Translations under genes and position numbers: made by a program
Part shown: positions 21,557 to 30,213 of the stretch, piece after piece
Position numbering within the stretch: the first letter of the stretch is position 1
How the letters are laid out: every line of letters begins with the position of its first letter
From: Gilliamella sp. ESL0443
GTDB taxonomy: Bacteria > Pseudomonadota > Gammaproteobacteria > Enterobacterales > Orbaceae
DNA: 64,000 bases
NCBI RefSeq assembly: GCF_019469165.1
Contig: NZ_CP048263.1
Coordinates: 2,232,001 to 2,296,000, forward strand
Reading direction: 5' to 3'
The notes under the pieces: model-generated
What the model saw: only the letters and a program-made list of their open reading frames with translations
What the model was told of the DNA's origin: nothing
The model's database searches: none

Positions 21557-21577
21557 TATAATGTTACGGAAATAACA
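21557..21577 (+). promoter_or_regulatory. deoC promoter -10 and first DeoR-type operator
   Basis: A consensus TATAAT (21557-21562) overlaps by one base the 16-bp TGTTACGGAAATAACA (21562-21577). This has the form TGTTA-N6-TAACA, as in the E. coli DeoR operator TGTTAGAATTCTAACA. Bound repressor here would cover the transcription start. Confidence 0.7.
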
Positions 21578-21592
21578 TTATAGGGCTATATA

Positions 21593-21608
21593 TGTTATTT
21601 TTATAACA
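21593..21608 (+). promoter_or_regulatory. Second DeoR-type operator
   Basis: TGTTATTTTTATAACA again has the form TGTTA-N6-TAACA. Its centre is 31 bp from the first site, close to three helical turns, so both could be bound on one face of the DNA. Confidence 0.7.
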
Positions 21609-21670
21609 TCATTTACTTAATACTAAAATCATTTACTAGACATTACTAACAAAAATTAAAGGACATCATT

Positions 21671-22336
21671 ATGGATTATGCAAAGTATATTGATCATACT
21701 TTACTGGCGATGAATGCCACAGAAGATCAAATACGTAAACTTTGTGAAGAAGCAAAGCAGTATCATTTCTATTCTGTATGTGTTAATTCAGGCTATGTGC
21801 CTTTAGTCGCTAGCTTGCTTAAAGGTAGCGATGTAAAGGTTTGTTCAGTCGTTGGCTTTCCTTTAGGTGCTATGCTGACTTCTGCTAAAGCATTTGAGAC
21901 TGAAATGGCAGTCAAAGCTGGTGCAGAAGAGATCGATATGGTTATCAATGTCGGCTGGCTAAAAAGCAATGATCTAACGGCGGTTAAAGAAGATATTCAA
22001 GCAGTATTTAATGCTTGTGGTTCAGTGCCGTTAAAAGTTATTTTAGAAACTTGCTTATTAACTAAAGAAGAAATCGTTACAGTTTGTACAATTTGTAAAG
22101 AAATTGGCGTTGCTTTTGTTAAAACTTCAACTGGTTTTAGCTTATCAGGGGCAACAGTTGAAGATGTTAAATTGATGCGCGAAACAGTCGGTGATAAAAT
22201 GGGTGTCAAAGCATCAGGTGGCATTAGAGATCGTCAAACTGCTGAAAAAATGGTTCAAGCTGGTGCAACACGGTTAGGCGCTAGTGCTGGTATTGCAATT
22301 GTATCAGGCGATAAAGCATCATCTAGCGGCTATTAA
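21671..22336 (+). CDS. deoC: Deoxyribose-phosphate aldolase (short form)
   Basis: DeoC cleaves 2-deoxyribose-5-phosphate to acetaldehyde and glyceraldehyde-3-phosphate, the last step of deoxynucleoside catabolism. The 221-residue protein is the short type found in Firmicutes and Pasteurellaceae rather than the about 259-residue E. coli type. Readable family blocks are [72 protein letters not shown] with the Schiff-base lysine, and VKASGGIRD. No deoA, deoB or deoD is nearby. It is the first gene of a deoC-deoR-dxr run, behind two DeoR operators. Confidence 0.95.
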   Translation: MDYAKYIDHTLLAMNATEDQIRKLCEEAKQYHFYSVCVNSGYVPLVASLLKGSDVKVCSVVGFPLGAMLTSAKAFETEMAVKAGAEEIDMVINVGWLKSNDLTAVKEDIQAVFNACGSVPLKVILETCLLTKEEIVTVCTICKEIGVAFVKTSTGFSLSGATVEDVKLMRETVGDKMGVKASGGIRDRQTAEKMVQAGATRLGASAGIAIVSGDKASSSGY

Positions 22337-22348
22337 TTCATCCTTTTA

Positions 22349-22370
22349 TAAGCTACTGTATAGTAGCTTA
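22349..22370 (+). terminator. deoC-deoR intercistronic hairpin
   Basis: A perfect 9-bp stem TAAGCTACT (22349-22357) with AGTAGCTTA (22362-22370) and a GTAT loop, followed by TTGCTATTT. It probably lowers but does not abolish read-through into deoR. Confidence 0.5.
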
Positions 22371-22390
22371 TTGCTATTTATGGAATGGCA

Positions 22391-23152
22391 ATGGAAACGC
22401 AACCGCAAAAAAGAGTTAATGCACTTATTGAGCAATTAAAAACTACCGATAAAATTCATTTAAAGCAAGCAGCGCAAATGCTTGCTGTTTCTGAAATGAC
22501 AATTCGTCGAGATCTTAGCAATCAATCATCATGTTTAGCTGTTTTAGGCGGTTATATTGTTAACCAAGCACGCCATACCATATCGCAATATTTTGTTTCA
22601 GATCAAAAAGATAAACATGTAGATGAAAAGCGTTATATTGGTAAACTAGTTAGCCAATTTGTTGATGAGAACGATACTATTTTTTTTGATTGCGGTACAA
22701 CCATGCAATTTATCATTGATGAAATTAGTGATGATATTGCTTTTACTGCAATCTGCTATTCACTCAATGCTTTTCTAGCGTTACAAAACAAACCAAAATG
22801 TAAAATCATTTTATGTGGTGGGCAATATCAGCTTAATAATGCAATTTTTACCGGCATTAGTTCCCATAATCCGCTCGATTTTATCTGCCCAAATAAAGCT
22901 TTTATTTCGGCAGCGGGTATTGATCTCACTCAAGGTGCAACTTGTTACCATTTTGATGAACTGAATATGAAGCATCAGGCGATGAAAAAATCTAATCAAA
23001 ATATTTTAATTGCCGATCATACTAAGTTTAATCAAGTTAAACCGGCTTTTATTTGTAACCTTGATCAGTTTAATTTGGTGATGACCGATAGAGCACCGGA
23101 TTTAGACTACGTCGCTTACTTTGAAGAAAATAACATTGGTTTAATTTATTAA
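22391..23152 (+). CDS. deoR: Deoxyribose operon repressor DeoR
   Basis: A 253-residue DeoR/GlpR-family repressor that closely follows E. coli DeoR itself. The winged-helix domain contains [22 protein letters not shown] (about residues 20-41), then VLGGYIV, SDQK and FFDCGTT (the sugar-phosphate-binding region, about 97-103), then [27 protein letters not shown] and DHTKF. In E. coli the inducer is deoxyribose-5-phosphate, the substrate of DeoC. I start at the second ATG because GGA is 6 bases before it and E. coli DeoR begins MET at this point. It lies in the operon it probably represses. Confidence 0.92.
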   Translation: METQPQKRVNALIEQLKTTDKIHLKQAAQMLAVSEMTIRRDLSNQSSCLAVLGGYIVNQARHTISQYFVSDQKDKHVDEKRYIGKLVSQFVDENDTIFFDCGTTMQFIIDEISDDIAFTAICYSLNAFLALQNKPKCKIILCGGQYQLNNAIFTGISSHNPLDFICPNKAFISAAGIDLTQGATCYHFDELNMKHQAMKKSNQNILIADHTKFNQVKPAFICNLDQFNLVMTDRAPDLDYVAYFEENNIGLIY

Positions 23153-23154
23153 TT

Positions 23155-24339
23155 ATGAAAAATATCGCAATTTTAGGTTCAACAGGATCGATCGGCTGTA
23201 GCACGTTAGCCGTCATTCGGCAAAATCCAACTTTATACAAAGCTTATGTGCTAGTAGGTGGCAGTAATGTTGCAAAAATGACAGAGCAGTGTCAGGAGTT
23301 TAAACCAAAATATGTTGCTATGGCGAGCAAACAAGCAGCGCAGCAGCTTAAAGCAAATTTAGCTAACCTAAAATTGAATATAGAAGTACTGAGTGGTGAG
23401 CAAGCTATGTGTGATTTAGCACAGCTTCCCGAAGTTAACCAAGTTATGGCTGCAATTGTTGGTGCAGCAGGATTAAGGCCGACTCTTGCTGCAATTGAAA
23501 AAGGTAAACGCATTTTATTAGCTAATAAAGAGTCATTAGTCACTTGTGGGCATTTATTTATGCAAGCGGTGAAGCAATATGGTGCCGAGCTACTACCGGT
23601 CGATAGTGAACATAATGCGATTTTTCAAAGTTTACCTACCGCAGTGCAGCATGATCTTGGATTTGCTAATCTGACTGATCATGGTATCGCCAAAATTGTG
23701 TTAACCGGATCTGGCGGACCTTTTCGGGAACTACCGTTAAATCAATTAACTACAGCCACACCTGAGCAAGCGACTTTACATCCTAACTGGTCAATGGGTA
23801 AAAAGATTTCAGTTGATTCGGCAACGATGATGAATAAAGGCTTGGAATACATTGAAGCACGCTGGTTGTTTAATGCTAGTTCTGAACAAATGGAGATTAT
23901 TGTACATCCTCAATCGATTATTCACTCGATGGTACGTTATCTAGATGGCAGTATTATTGCAGAATTAGGCGTGCCAGATATGTGTACGCCAATTGCTTAT
24001 TCAATGTCTTATCCATTACGTATTTCATCCGGTGTACCTGCTTTAGATTTTACTCAAATCTCATCATTAACCTTCAATCAACCCGATTTTATTCGCTATC
24101 CATGCTTAAAATTAGCCATTGAGGCTTGTGGTGAAGGGCAAGCGGCAACAACAGCGCTTAACGCTGCCAACGAAGTGGCAGTTGAAGCATTTTTACAGCA
24201 AAAAATTGGTTTTATGGATATTGCCAAACAAGTTGCAACCACGTTAGATCAACTTAATTTTCCGGAACCTGCCACTATTGATGATGTGTTCACTATTGAT
24301 GCATGGGCTAGAGCACAATGTAGCAAACAGATAGTTTAA
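23155..24339 (+). CDS. dxr: 1-deoxy-D-xylulose 5-phosphate reductoisomerase
   Basis: Dxr converts DXP to MEP with NADPH and Mg2+/Mn2+, the committed step of the non-mevalonate isoprenoid pathway. The 394 residues show the NADPH motif GSTGSIG (7-13), LANKESLV (about 120-127), the metal-binding VDSEHNAI (about 143-150), the flexible loop with [27 protein letters not shown], and the C-terminal domain with [14 protein letters not shown]. The ATG is two bases after deoR, so this essential gene is probably co-transcribed with the deo genes. The usual downstream genes (uppS, cdsA) are absent here. Confidence 0.97.
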   Translation: MKNIAILGSTGSIGCSTLAVIRQNPTLYKAYVLVGGSNVAKMTEQCQEFKPKYVAMASKQAAQQLKANLANLKLNIEVLSGEQAMCDLAQLPEVNQVMAAIVGAAGLRPTLAAIEKGKRILLANKESLVTCGHLFMQAVKQYGAELLPVDSEHNAIFQSLPTAVQHDLGFANLTDHGIAKIVLTGSGGPFRELPLNQLTTATPEQATLHPNWSMGKKISVDSATMMNKGLEYIEARWLFNASSEQMEIIVHPQSIIHSMVRYLDGSIIAELGVPDMCTPIAYSMSYPLRISSGVPALDFTQISSLTFNQPDFIRYPCLKLAIEACGEGQAATTALNAANEVAVEAFLQQKIGFMDIAKQVATTLDQLNFPEPATIDDVFTIDAWARAQCSKQIV

Positions 24340-24345
24340 ATGGCA

Positions 24346-24897
24346 TTAAAGTGTTTTATACACTCGGCATGGCGTACCCATGGCAACGACATTTGAAGGG
24401 ATATCTCGATCTACAATACTGCCTGCTGCAATAACCGTATTATCGCCGATAGTCACATTGGGTAGTACAATTACGTTACCACCAATCCAAACGTTATTAC
24501 CGATCGTAATCGGTTTGGCAAACTCAAGCCCACTGTTGCGTATTTGGTTATCAAGTGGGTGACCTGAGGTATAAAAACCGCAATTGGGTGCGACAAGGAC
24601 ATTATCTCCGAATGTAATTTTGGCCGCATCAAGCATGATGCAGTTAAAATTAGCAAAAAAATTCTCTCCAATTTCAATATTGTAGCCATAATCACATTGA
24701 AAACCGGGCATAATTGTAAATTGCTTCGGTGTTTTACCTAATAGCTTTCTAAAAAGTTGTTGCCGTTTATCCACTGCTGAAGGTGATAGTTGGTTTAACT
24801 GAAAGCAGAGATCTTGTGCATAAATTCGCTCTTTTTCAAGCTCATTAATACAAGGATTATAAAGTAAACCTGTTAACATTTTCTCCTTTTCAGTCAT
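24346..24897 (-). CDS. maa: Maltose/galactoside O-acetyltransferase family protein
   Basis: A 183-residue left-handed beta-helix acetyltransferase like E. coli Maa (and LacA/NodL), using acetyl-CoA to acetylate sugars. The N-terminal Mac domain (EKEKMLTGLLYNPCINELEKER) is followed by hexapeptide repeats, the catalytic-type histidine in FYTSGHPLD (about residues 109-117), and IGNNVWIGGNVIVLPNVTIGDNTVIAAGS. Its start is 4 bases from the cscK stop on the same strand, so it is probably the distal gene of a cscK-maa unit. Acetylation of overflow sugars is a plausible role. The gene symbol is by similarity; the substrate is not proven. Confidence 0.85.
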   Translation of the reverse strand: MTEKEKMLTGLLYNPCINELEKERIYAQDLCFQLNQLSPSAVDKRQQLFRKLLGKTPKQFTIMPGFQCDYGYNIEIGENFFANFNCIMLDAAKITFGDNVLVAPNCGFYTSGHPLDNQIRNSGLEFAKPITIGNNVWIGGNVIVLPNVTIGDNTVIAAGSIVDRDIPSNVVAMGTPCRVYKTL

Positions 24898-24901
24898 TTT
24901 A

Positions 24902-25861
24902 CTATCCCATCTGTTTCGCTATTAGTGCAGGATTATCACTAATAAATGATTGTAAAAAACCACTGTCTGGTAATGCCGTTAATGCACCTTTTTTGGTGGT
25001 AGCTAGTGCTCCGCATGCGCTGGCTATAGTCATCATACTTTCTAACATTAATTTATCCTCAGGCATACCTGATAAAGCAATACTGCTAAGTAATCCTGCA
25101 ACAAATGCATCTCCAGCTCCAGTTGTATCAATGCTATTGACATGAAATGAGTCAAAAGTAAAAGTTTTACCTTGCCATAACACAATACTACCATCTCGAC
25201 CTTTGGTAACTAACTTAAGTGGTGCATTATAATGTTGTTGCAATTTATCGAGAGCTACATGCCAATCTTGGCTCTCAGTTAACCAAAACAACTCTTCATC
25301 AGAGAGTTTAAGAATGTCAGCATCATGACAGAATTGAGTGATAATTGTGCGCATTTCATTTTTATCTTGCCACATTTGTTCACGTAAATTGATATCAAAA
25401 CTAACTAAACCATTTTTATCACTGAGTTTCTCAATAGCTTGTTTGAGCGTTTGTCGACAAGTTGTTCCAACTAATGCTAAAGAACAAAAATGAAGAATAT
25501 CTTGATTAAAATCAGGAAGTGCTTGTTCTGACAAAAATTGATCGGCCGAGGGTGAAACAAGAAAGGTAAAACTTCGTTCACCATTTTCACCTAAATCAAC
25601 AACAACAGTGCTTGTTCTATGCTCCTCATCCTTTTCAAGACTTTGGCAATCAACATGATGCTCACAAAAAGTCTTTTCCATGAAGTGACCAAATGGATCA
25701 TTACCAACTCTACCAATAAAACCAGAGGGCAGTCCTAACTTAGCAATACCAATAGCTACATTTGCAGGAGCACCTCCAGCACAGGCTCGGTAGTTCATTT
25801 CACCAAATGGTAATAAATCAATAACAGCATCACCAAGAGACCATACTTTTGTATTATTCAT
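24902..25861 (-). CDS. cscK: Fructokinase of the sucrose regulon
   Basis: A PfkB/ribokinase-family fructokinase that makes fructose-6-phosphate from the fructose released by CscA. At 319 residues it is close to E. coli CscK (about 307). Readable blocks are KVWSLGDAVIDLLP, CAGGAPANVAIGIAKLG (about residues 28-44), FIGRVGNDPFG, VSFDINLREQMWQ and the PfkB signature DTTGAGDAFVAGLLSS with the catalytic aspartate. I start at the inner ATG (25861): GAGTG lies just upstream, and MNNTKVWSLGDAV aligns with the CscK and ScrK starts, whereas the ATG four codons earlier has no ribosome site. It is divergent from cscA. Confidence 0.93.
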   Translation of the reverse strand: MNNTKVWSLGDAVIDLLPFGEMNYRACAGGAPANVAIGIAKLGLPSGFIGRVGNDPFGHFMEKTFCEHHVDCQSLEKDEEHRTSTVVVDLGENGERSFTFLVSPSADQFLSEQALPDFNQDILHFCSLALVGTTCRQTLKQAIEKLSDKNGLVSFDINLREQMWQDKNEMRTIITQFCHDADILKLSDEELFWLTESQDWHVALDKLQQHYNAPLKLVTKGRDGSIVLWQGKTFTFDSFHVNSIDTTGAGDAFVAGLLSSIALSGMPEDKLMLESMMTIASACGALATTKKGALTALPDSGFLQSFISDNPALIAKQMG

Positions 25862-25970
25862 TTTGTCACTCATATTATTAATAGGTTAAATTTGTGTGTC
25901 ATTACTATCTCAGCATACTCAAATTAATTCATTAAGCATTGATTAGCTGATGTGTTGATAATCAATATTA

Positions 25971-25976
25971 ACTATA
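25971..25976 (-). promoter_or_regulatory. Candidate -10 of the cscK-maa promoter
   Basis: On the minus strand TATAGT lies about 110 bases before the cscK start, with no good -35. The CRP site centre would then be near -64 and one csc operator near -46, a plausible CRP-dependent layout. Confidence 0.35.
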
Positions 25977-26005
25977 AACTAAATCATTTATAAAAAAAAT
26001 CATTG

Positions 26006-26015
26006 TTAACGTTAA
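26006..26015. promoter_or_regulatory. csc operator 1 (CscR-type palindrome)
   Basis: TTAACGTTAA with central CG, as in LacI/GalR-family operators. The same core recurs before cscA (26062-26073) and before cscB (28796-28805), and a one-mismatch copy is at 26041-26050. It is found only at csc promoters, so CscR is the likely ligand. Confidence 0.65.
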
Positions 26016-26020
26016 AAATA

Positions 26021-26036
26021 TGTGACTATCATCACA
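26021..26036. promoter_or_regulatory. CRP-binding site between cscK and cscA
   Basis: TGTGACTATCATCACA is a perfect TGTGA-N6-TCACA core, and the flanks extend the symmetry (AATA before, TATT after). It can activate either divergent promoter, giving catabolite control of sucrose use. Confidence 0.85.
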
Positions 26037-26061
26037 TATTTTAACGTTTATTTCACTATAA

Positions 26062-26073
26062 GTTAACGTTAAC
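26062..26073. promoter_or_regulatory. csc operator overlapping the cscA -35
   Basis: GTTAACGTTAAC is a perfect 12-bp palindrome whose right end forms part of the cscA -35 hexamer, a position suited to repression by CscR. Confidence 0.7.
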
Positions 26074-26097
26074 AAAAAAATTAATGTAGTATATAAT
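26069..26097 (+). promoter_or_regulatory. cscA promoter
   Basis: TTAACA (26069-26074), a 17-base spacer and a consensus TATAAT (26092-26097). The predicted start near 26104 gives a leader of about 30 nt to the ATG at 26135. Confidence 0.75.
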
Positions 26098-26134
26098 CGT
26101 ATTAACCTAACTCATGATAAAAGAAGGGAATGTT

Positions 26135-27604
26135 ATGACAAATGCAATTGATAAAGCTAACCAAGCTATAAAAAAATTAGAAAAAGAAATGAATAAGCAA
26201 TATTATCCTCATTTCCATTTATCACCTCAAGCTGGTTGGATGAATGATCCAAATGGCTTAGTCTATTATAAAGGACAATATCATGCTTTCTATCAACACC
26301 ATCCTTATAATGAGAATTGGGGACCAATGCACTGGGGACATGCAGTAAGTGATGATCTTATTACATGGCGGAGATTACCAATTGCAATTGCGCCAGATCA
26401 TGATTATGACAAGAGTGGGTGTTTTTCAGGTTCAGCTGTAGATAATAATGGCGAATTGAGCTTAATTTACACAGGCCATATATGGTTAAATGGTCAAGGT
26501 AATGATGAACATATCCGAGAAACTCAATGTCTTGCCACAAGTAAAGATGGTATTAATTTTAAAAAACATGGAACTATACTTACACCAAAAGAAGGGATTA
26601 TGCATTTTCGTGATCCTAAAGTGTTTAAACAAAATGGTAAATGGTGGATGGTAGTTGGTCAGCGAGAAACCAATGATGTTGGTCAAGTGTTACTTTATCG
26701 TTCAACTGATTTAAAAGATTGGAAGTTTGAACAAGTTCTTATCAGTGATATCGATCCGAATGTTTATATGCTTGAATGTCCAGACTTTTTCCCATTAGGA
26801 GATAAATGGATATTAATGTTCTCACCACAAGGTATGCAAGCAAAAGGTTATCAATATCGAAATCGATTCCAATCTGGCTATATCGTTGGAGATTGGCAGC
26901 CAGGTAAGCCATTTTCAATAATCAAATCATTCCAAGAGATGGACTTTGGTCACGATTTTTATGCGCCACAATCATTCCTCGCAGCAGATGGTCGTCGTAT
27001 TATGTTTGGTTGGATGGATATGTGGGAATCAAAAATGCCAAGTAAACATGATAAATGGATGGGAGCATTTACTTTACCACGCGAATTAATCCTAGATCGA
27101 CAAAATAGAGTTCGTAATCGACCAATTAAAGAACTTGTGGCACTGCGCGAAAAACCACAATCATTAACTAATATTGAATTAAATAGTGAATTAAAAAATA
27201 CCAAAATTGAATCAATTAGTTGTGAAATTAATGTTGAAATTGATTTAGTCAATAGTAATGCTGAACGTTTTGGATTACAACTTGCTGCGACACCAGATGG
27301 TAAGCAAGCAACCTTATTGTACATTGATCGGCAAGCTAACCGCATCATTCTAGACCGAAGTCTTTCTGGAATTGACTTAAAAGGTTATCGAAGTGTGCCA
27401 TTACCAAAAACCAAAAAACTAACATTACATATTTTTGTTGATGCATCATCAGTCGAAGTTTTCATAAATAAAGATTTATATAGCCTCTCAAGCCGTATTT
27501 ATCCTAAATTACCAGCAAAAAGGTTAATTAACTTATTTGCCGAAAATGGACAAGCAAAAATTACCAAATTAGATAGCTGGCAATTAAAATCAATTTATGA
27601 ATAA
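26135..27604 (+). CDS. cscA: Sucrose hydrolase (invertase, GH32)
   Basis: CscA is a cytoplasmic GH32 invertase that splits sucrose to glucose and fructose. The 489 residues include the nucleophile region AGWMNDPNGL (about residues 32-41), SGCFSGSAVDNNG, the FRDPKV motif (about 156-161), the acid/base region MLECPDFFPLG (about 206-216), and a C-terminal beta-sandwich with VEVFINKD. It resembles E. coli CscA more than phosphosucrose hydrolases, and the adjacent CscB-type permease fits that. I start at 26135 because AAGAAGG lies 7-8 bases before it; the ATG at 26114 has no ribosome site. Confidence 0.94.
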   Translation: MTNAIDKANQAIKKLEKEMNKQYYPHFHLSPQAGWMNDPNGLVYYKGQYHAFYQHHPYNENWGPMHWGHAVSDDLITWRRLPIAIAPDHDYDKSGCFSGSAVDNNGELSLIYTGHIWLNGQGNDEHIRETQCLATSKDGINFKKHGTILTPKEGIMHFRDPKVFKQNGKWWMVVGQRETNDVGQVLLYRSTDLKDWKFEQVLISDIDPNVYMLECPDFFPLGDKWILMFSPQGMQAKGYQYRNRFQSGYIVGDWQPGKPFSIIKSFQEMDFGHDFYAPQSFLAADGRRIMFGWMDMWESKMPSKHDKWMGAFTLPRELILDRQNRVRNRPIKELVALREKPQSLTNIELNSELKNTKIESISCEINVEIDLVNSNAERFGLQLAATPDGKQATLLYIDRQANRIILDRSLSGIDLKGYRSVPLPKTKKLTLHIFVDASSVEVFINKDLYSLSSRIYPKLPAKRLINLFAENGQAKITKLDSWQLKSIYE

Positions 27605-27610
27605 TTTATA

Positions 27611-27642
27611 AAAAAAAACCACCAACTAAGGTGGTTTTTTTT
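27611..27642. terminator. Bidirectional terminator between cscA and cscR
   Basis: ACCACC (27618-27623) pairs with GGTGGT (27630-27635) over a 6-base loop. An A-run precedes and a T-run follows, so it works as an intrinsic terminator for both converging genes. Confidence 0.9.
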
Positions 27643-27644
27643 CG

Positions 27645-28649
27645 TTATAAAGATTCTCGTTCTAAATATGGTGATGGTATGTGAGTGATAGTTTTTTTAC
27701 TTTCACTATTGATTATATGCAGAGCTGCTTTTTGACCTATTTCATAATGTGGTAATTGTACAGTAGTCAGTGAAGGATAAAAAAGTTCACCAGTACCAAC
27801 CATATTGTCATAACCGAGAACCGCAACATCGTTGGGAATATGAAATCCTTTACCAAGTAAAAATTGATAAGCAACAAAAGCAATTCTATCGTTACCACAA
27901 ATTAATACATCAAAATCTGGTTTTTTAACACAATGTTTTGCCAAAATTTCTATCGTCATCATATATTCTAGGGAAAGGTTTGCAGGTGACATTAAAGTAT
28001 GATAACTCTTGATATCGTTTAAATCGTTGCCAGCATCTAACCATGCTTGCTCAGCAGCTTTACGCCTAATTTTACCCGCTAAAGTATCTTCTGATAAATA
28101 GATACATAATGGTTTTTTATATCCCTTATTTATTACATTCTGCATCGCTTGATATTGACCAGAATAATCATCAGGGATATAACAAGCAAGCTGCTCAGAA
28201 TCACTAATGCAGTTTGCTAATACCACATTTTTACCGAGCAATTTATCTGGCAGTTGAACTTTTCTTAACCCCATTGTTGTATAAATAATACCATTAGGTC
28301 GATAAGATAAAAGAGTATTAATCGCATGATCAGCATCTTTATCATCAAATAAATTAACAATAAACGTATTCCAACCATGTTGTTGAGCTGTTTTTTCTAT
28401 TGCTTGAAGTAATTCAACTGAGAATGGCGTTGTCGCCGTTTCTAGTGCCAGCACACCAATAGCATAAGGGCCAGAATTATCTCCTCGAATCTTTCGTGCA
28501 GATAAATCCGGCACATAATTAAGTTCCTCAATAGCTTTCTTCACTTTTTTATATGTTTCTTTATTGAGTTTGTCAGGATTATTGATTGCTCGAGAAACCG
28601 TCATCAATGAAACTGATGCCAATCTAGCAACATCCTTGAGTGAAGCCAT
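27645..28649 (-). CDS. cscR: Sucrose operon repressor, LacI family
   Basis: A 334-residue LacI/GalR-family repressor aligning along its length with E. coli CscR. The helix-turn-helix MASLKDVARLASVSLMTVSR (1-20) and hinge LNYVPDLSARKIR (about 43-55) are followed by the periplasmic-binding-like domain with TATTPFSVELL, RPNGIIYTTMGLR, PDFDVLICGNDRIAFVAYQ and DVAVLGYDN. It probably represses cscKA and cscB through the TTAACGTTAA palindromes and is released by sucrose-derived inducer. It sits between cscA (convergent) and cscB (divergent). Confidence 0.93.
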   Translation of the reverse strand: MASLKDVARLASVSLMTVSRAINNPDKLNKETYKKVKKAIEELNYVPDLSARKIRGDNSGPYAIGVLALETATTPFSVELLQAIEKTAQQHGWNTFIVNLFDDKDADHAINTLLSYRPNGIIYTTMGLRKVQLPDKLLGKNVVLANCISDSEQLACYIPDDYSGQYQAMQNVINKGYKKPLCIYLSEDTLAGKIRRKAAEQAWLDAGNDLNDIKSYHTLMSPANLSLEYMMTIEILAKHCVKKPDFDVLICGNDRIAFVAYQFLLGKGFHIPNDVAVLGYDNMVGTGELFYPSLTTVQLPHYEIGQKAALHIINSESKKTITHIPSPYLERESL

Positions 28650-28795
28650 AGTTGAATCCTTTTGCTCACATTAAAAATAATAATAAATTTTAGCTTTGTA
28701 TGATGATATCACAAATAAAAATGATAAAAAGTGTGAGGAAAGTAACATTTATGATAATTGGCTGTTTCTATTTTATTCCAATTATGACAATAATG

Positions 28796-28805
28796 TTAAC
28801 GTTAA
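28796..28805. promoter_or_regulatory. csc operator upstream of cscB
   Basis: TTAACGTTAA, within ATGTTAACGTTAAAC, centred about 30 bases before the cscB start codon. It matches the operators at cscK/cscA, so CscR probably controls the permease as well. Confidence 0.65.
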
Positions 28806-28830
28806 ACTTCAACATAAAAAGAGAATGAAA

Positions 28831-30072
28831 ATGAATATAGATATAATACAAAATAGAAATTATTGGTTCTCGTCAGGCTATCTTGTTACCTTTTATGCAG
28901 CATGGTCACTTTGGTGGTCTTTTTATGCCATTTGGCTCAAAAGCCAAATTGGTTTATCTGGTGAACAATTAGGGGTTGTTTATTCTGCTAACTCTGCTGC
29001 AGCCATGTTTTTTATGATTTTTTATGGCATTATCCAAGATAAATTGCAGATAGGTAAAGCGGTAATTACCTTCCAAAGTATTATCATGTTACTGATTGGC
29101 CCGTTTTTAATTTATGTCTATGAGCCTTTACTTCGAAATGATTTTATTTTGGGTGTCTGTATTGGAGCTCCAGTCTTAAGTGCTGGTTTTATTTCTGGAT
29201 GTGCTTTGATTGACTCTTTTATCGAGCGAATTAGTCGTCTATTTGGTTTTGAATTTGGCCCAGCAAGATTCTGGGGATCATTTGGTTATGCTGCTGCAAC
29301 TTTTGTTGCTGGCATTTTATTTGGCATTAACCCTCACATTAACTTCTGGATGGCATCTGGGGTTGCAGCTATCTATTTCACCATCAATTTAGTTTTTAAA
29401 CCTAAACAAGAGTCTTTGGCAAACGGTAAAACACAAGCAGTCATGGAAAAACCATCTATCCCTACCATGAGTGAAATTTTTTCACTATTTGGTATGAAAA
29501 AGTTTTGGTTATTTGTCTTTTTTATAATTGGTACTAATAGCTTTTATACCATATATGATCAGCAACTATTTCCAAATTTCTATACCAGCTTCTTTGATAA
29601 ACCAGAAAGTGGCTATCAAGTTTATGGATATTTAAATTCTTTCCAAGTTTTTTTAGAAGCAGCTTGTATGATTTTAGTACCCTATTTTATTAATAAAATT
29701 GGTGCAAAAAAAGCTTTACTAGCAGCAGCGTTGGTAATGGTATGCCGAATCTCATTATCTGCAACGTTAGATAATGTTTATCTAATTTCATTAGTTAAAC
29801 TTTTCCACGCAATTGAAACACCACTATTTATTCTAGCGGTATTTAAATACGCTGTAGCCAACTTTGATGCGAGACTATCATCCACACTATACTTAGTTGG
29901 ATTTAACATCTCATCAAATGTAGGTGTTATTGTATTGTCATGGATTGTAGGTAAGTTATTTGATAAAACAGGATATTCAACTACTTTCTATGTACTAGCA
30001 GCAATAGTATTTGTCATTTTATTTATTGCAACATTTACTTTAAGTGACAATAAACAAAAAACAGAAAAATAA
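28831..30072 (+). CDS. cscB: Sucrose:proton symporter (MFS, LacY family)
   Basis: A 413-residue, 12-helix permease of the oligosaccharide:H+ symporter family, nearly the same length as E. coli CscB (415). Shared blocks include WSLWWSFYAIWLK (about residues 23-35), FMIFYGIIQDKL, GPFLIYVYEPLL, INPHINFW, YGYLNSFQVFLEAAC and SLVKLFHAIETPLF. It imports intact sucrose, consistent with a non-phosphorylated hydrolase (CscA) beside it. I start at 28831 because AGAG is 7 bases upstream and the sequence then begins like CscB. The frame is open further upstream, but that part is not protein-like and covers the operator. Confidence 0.94.
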   Translation: MNIDIIQNRNYWFSSGYLVTFYAAWSLWWSFYAIWLKSQIGLSGEQLGVVYSANSAAAMFFMIFYGIIQDKLQIGKAVITFQSIIMLLIGPFLIYVYEPLLRNDFILGVCIGAPVLSAGFISGCALIDSFIERISRLFGFEFGPARFWGSFGYAAATFVAGILFGINPHINFWMASGVAAIYFTINLVFKPKQESLANGKTQAVMEKPSIPTMSEIFSLFGMKKFWLFVFFIIGTNSFYTIYDQQLFPNFYTSFFDKPESGYQVYGYLNSFQVFLEAACMILVPYFINKIGAKKALLAAALVMVCRISLSATLDNVYLISLVKLFHAIETPLFILAVFKYAVANFDARLSSTLYLVGFNISSNVGVIVLSWIVGKLFDKTGYSTTFYVLAAIVFVILFIATFTLSDNKQKTEK

Positions 30073-30090
30073 CCATCATTCTTAAATGTT

Positions 30091-30125
30091 ATAAAAATGG
30101 GAACAATTTGTTCCCATTTTATAAT
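30091..30125 (+). terminator. Intrinsic terminator after cscB
   Basis: AAAATGGGAAC (30094-30104) pairs perfectly with GTTCCCATTTT (30110-30120), with an AATTT loop, 20 bases after the cscB stop. The T-rich right arm ends in TTTT and is followed by ATAAT. Confidence 0.75.
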
Positions 30126-30213
30126 ATCTATAGAGAAAGCTTGCTTCTATTCTTAGTTTGCGAAACAATATAAATTGTTGAGACTGACGTTTAAATCTAT
30201 ATAGGTACTTGGT

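Noticed and set aside
26959-27348. 129-codon minus-strand frame in cscA
   Set aside because: Antisense to conserved invertase sequence; not protein-family-like.
28696-28830. N-terminal extension of the sucrose permease frame (45 codons)
   Set aside because: The region carries the csc operator, the extra residues are Asn/Asp/Lys-rich and not CscB-like, and a proper ribosome site precedes the ATG at 28831.
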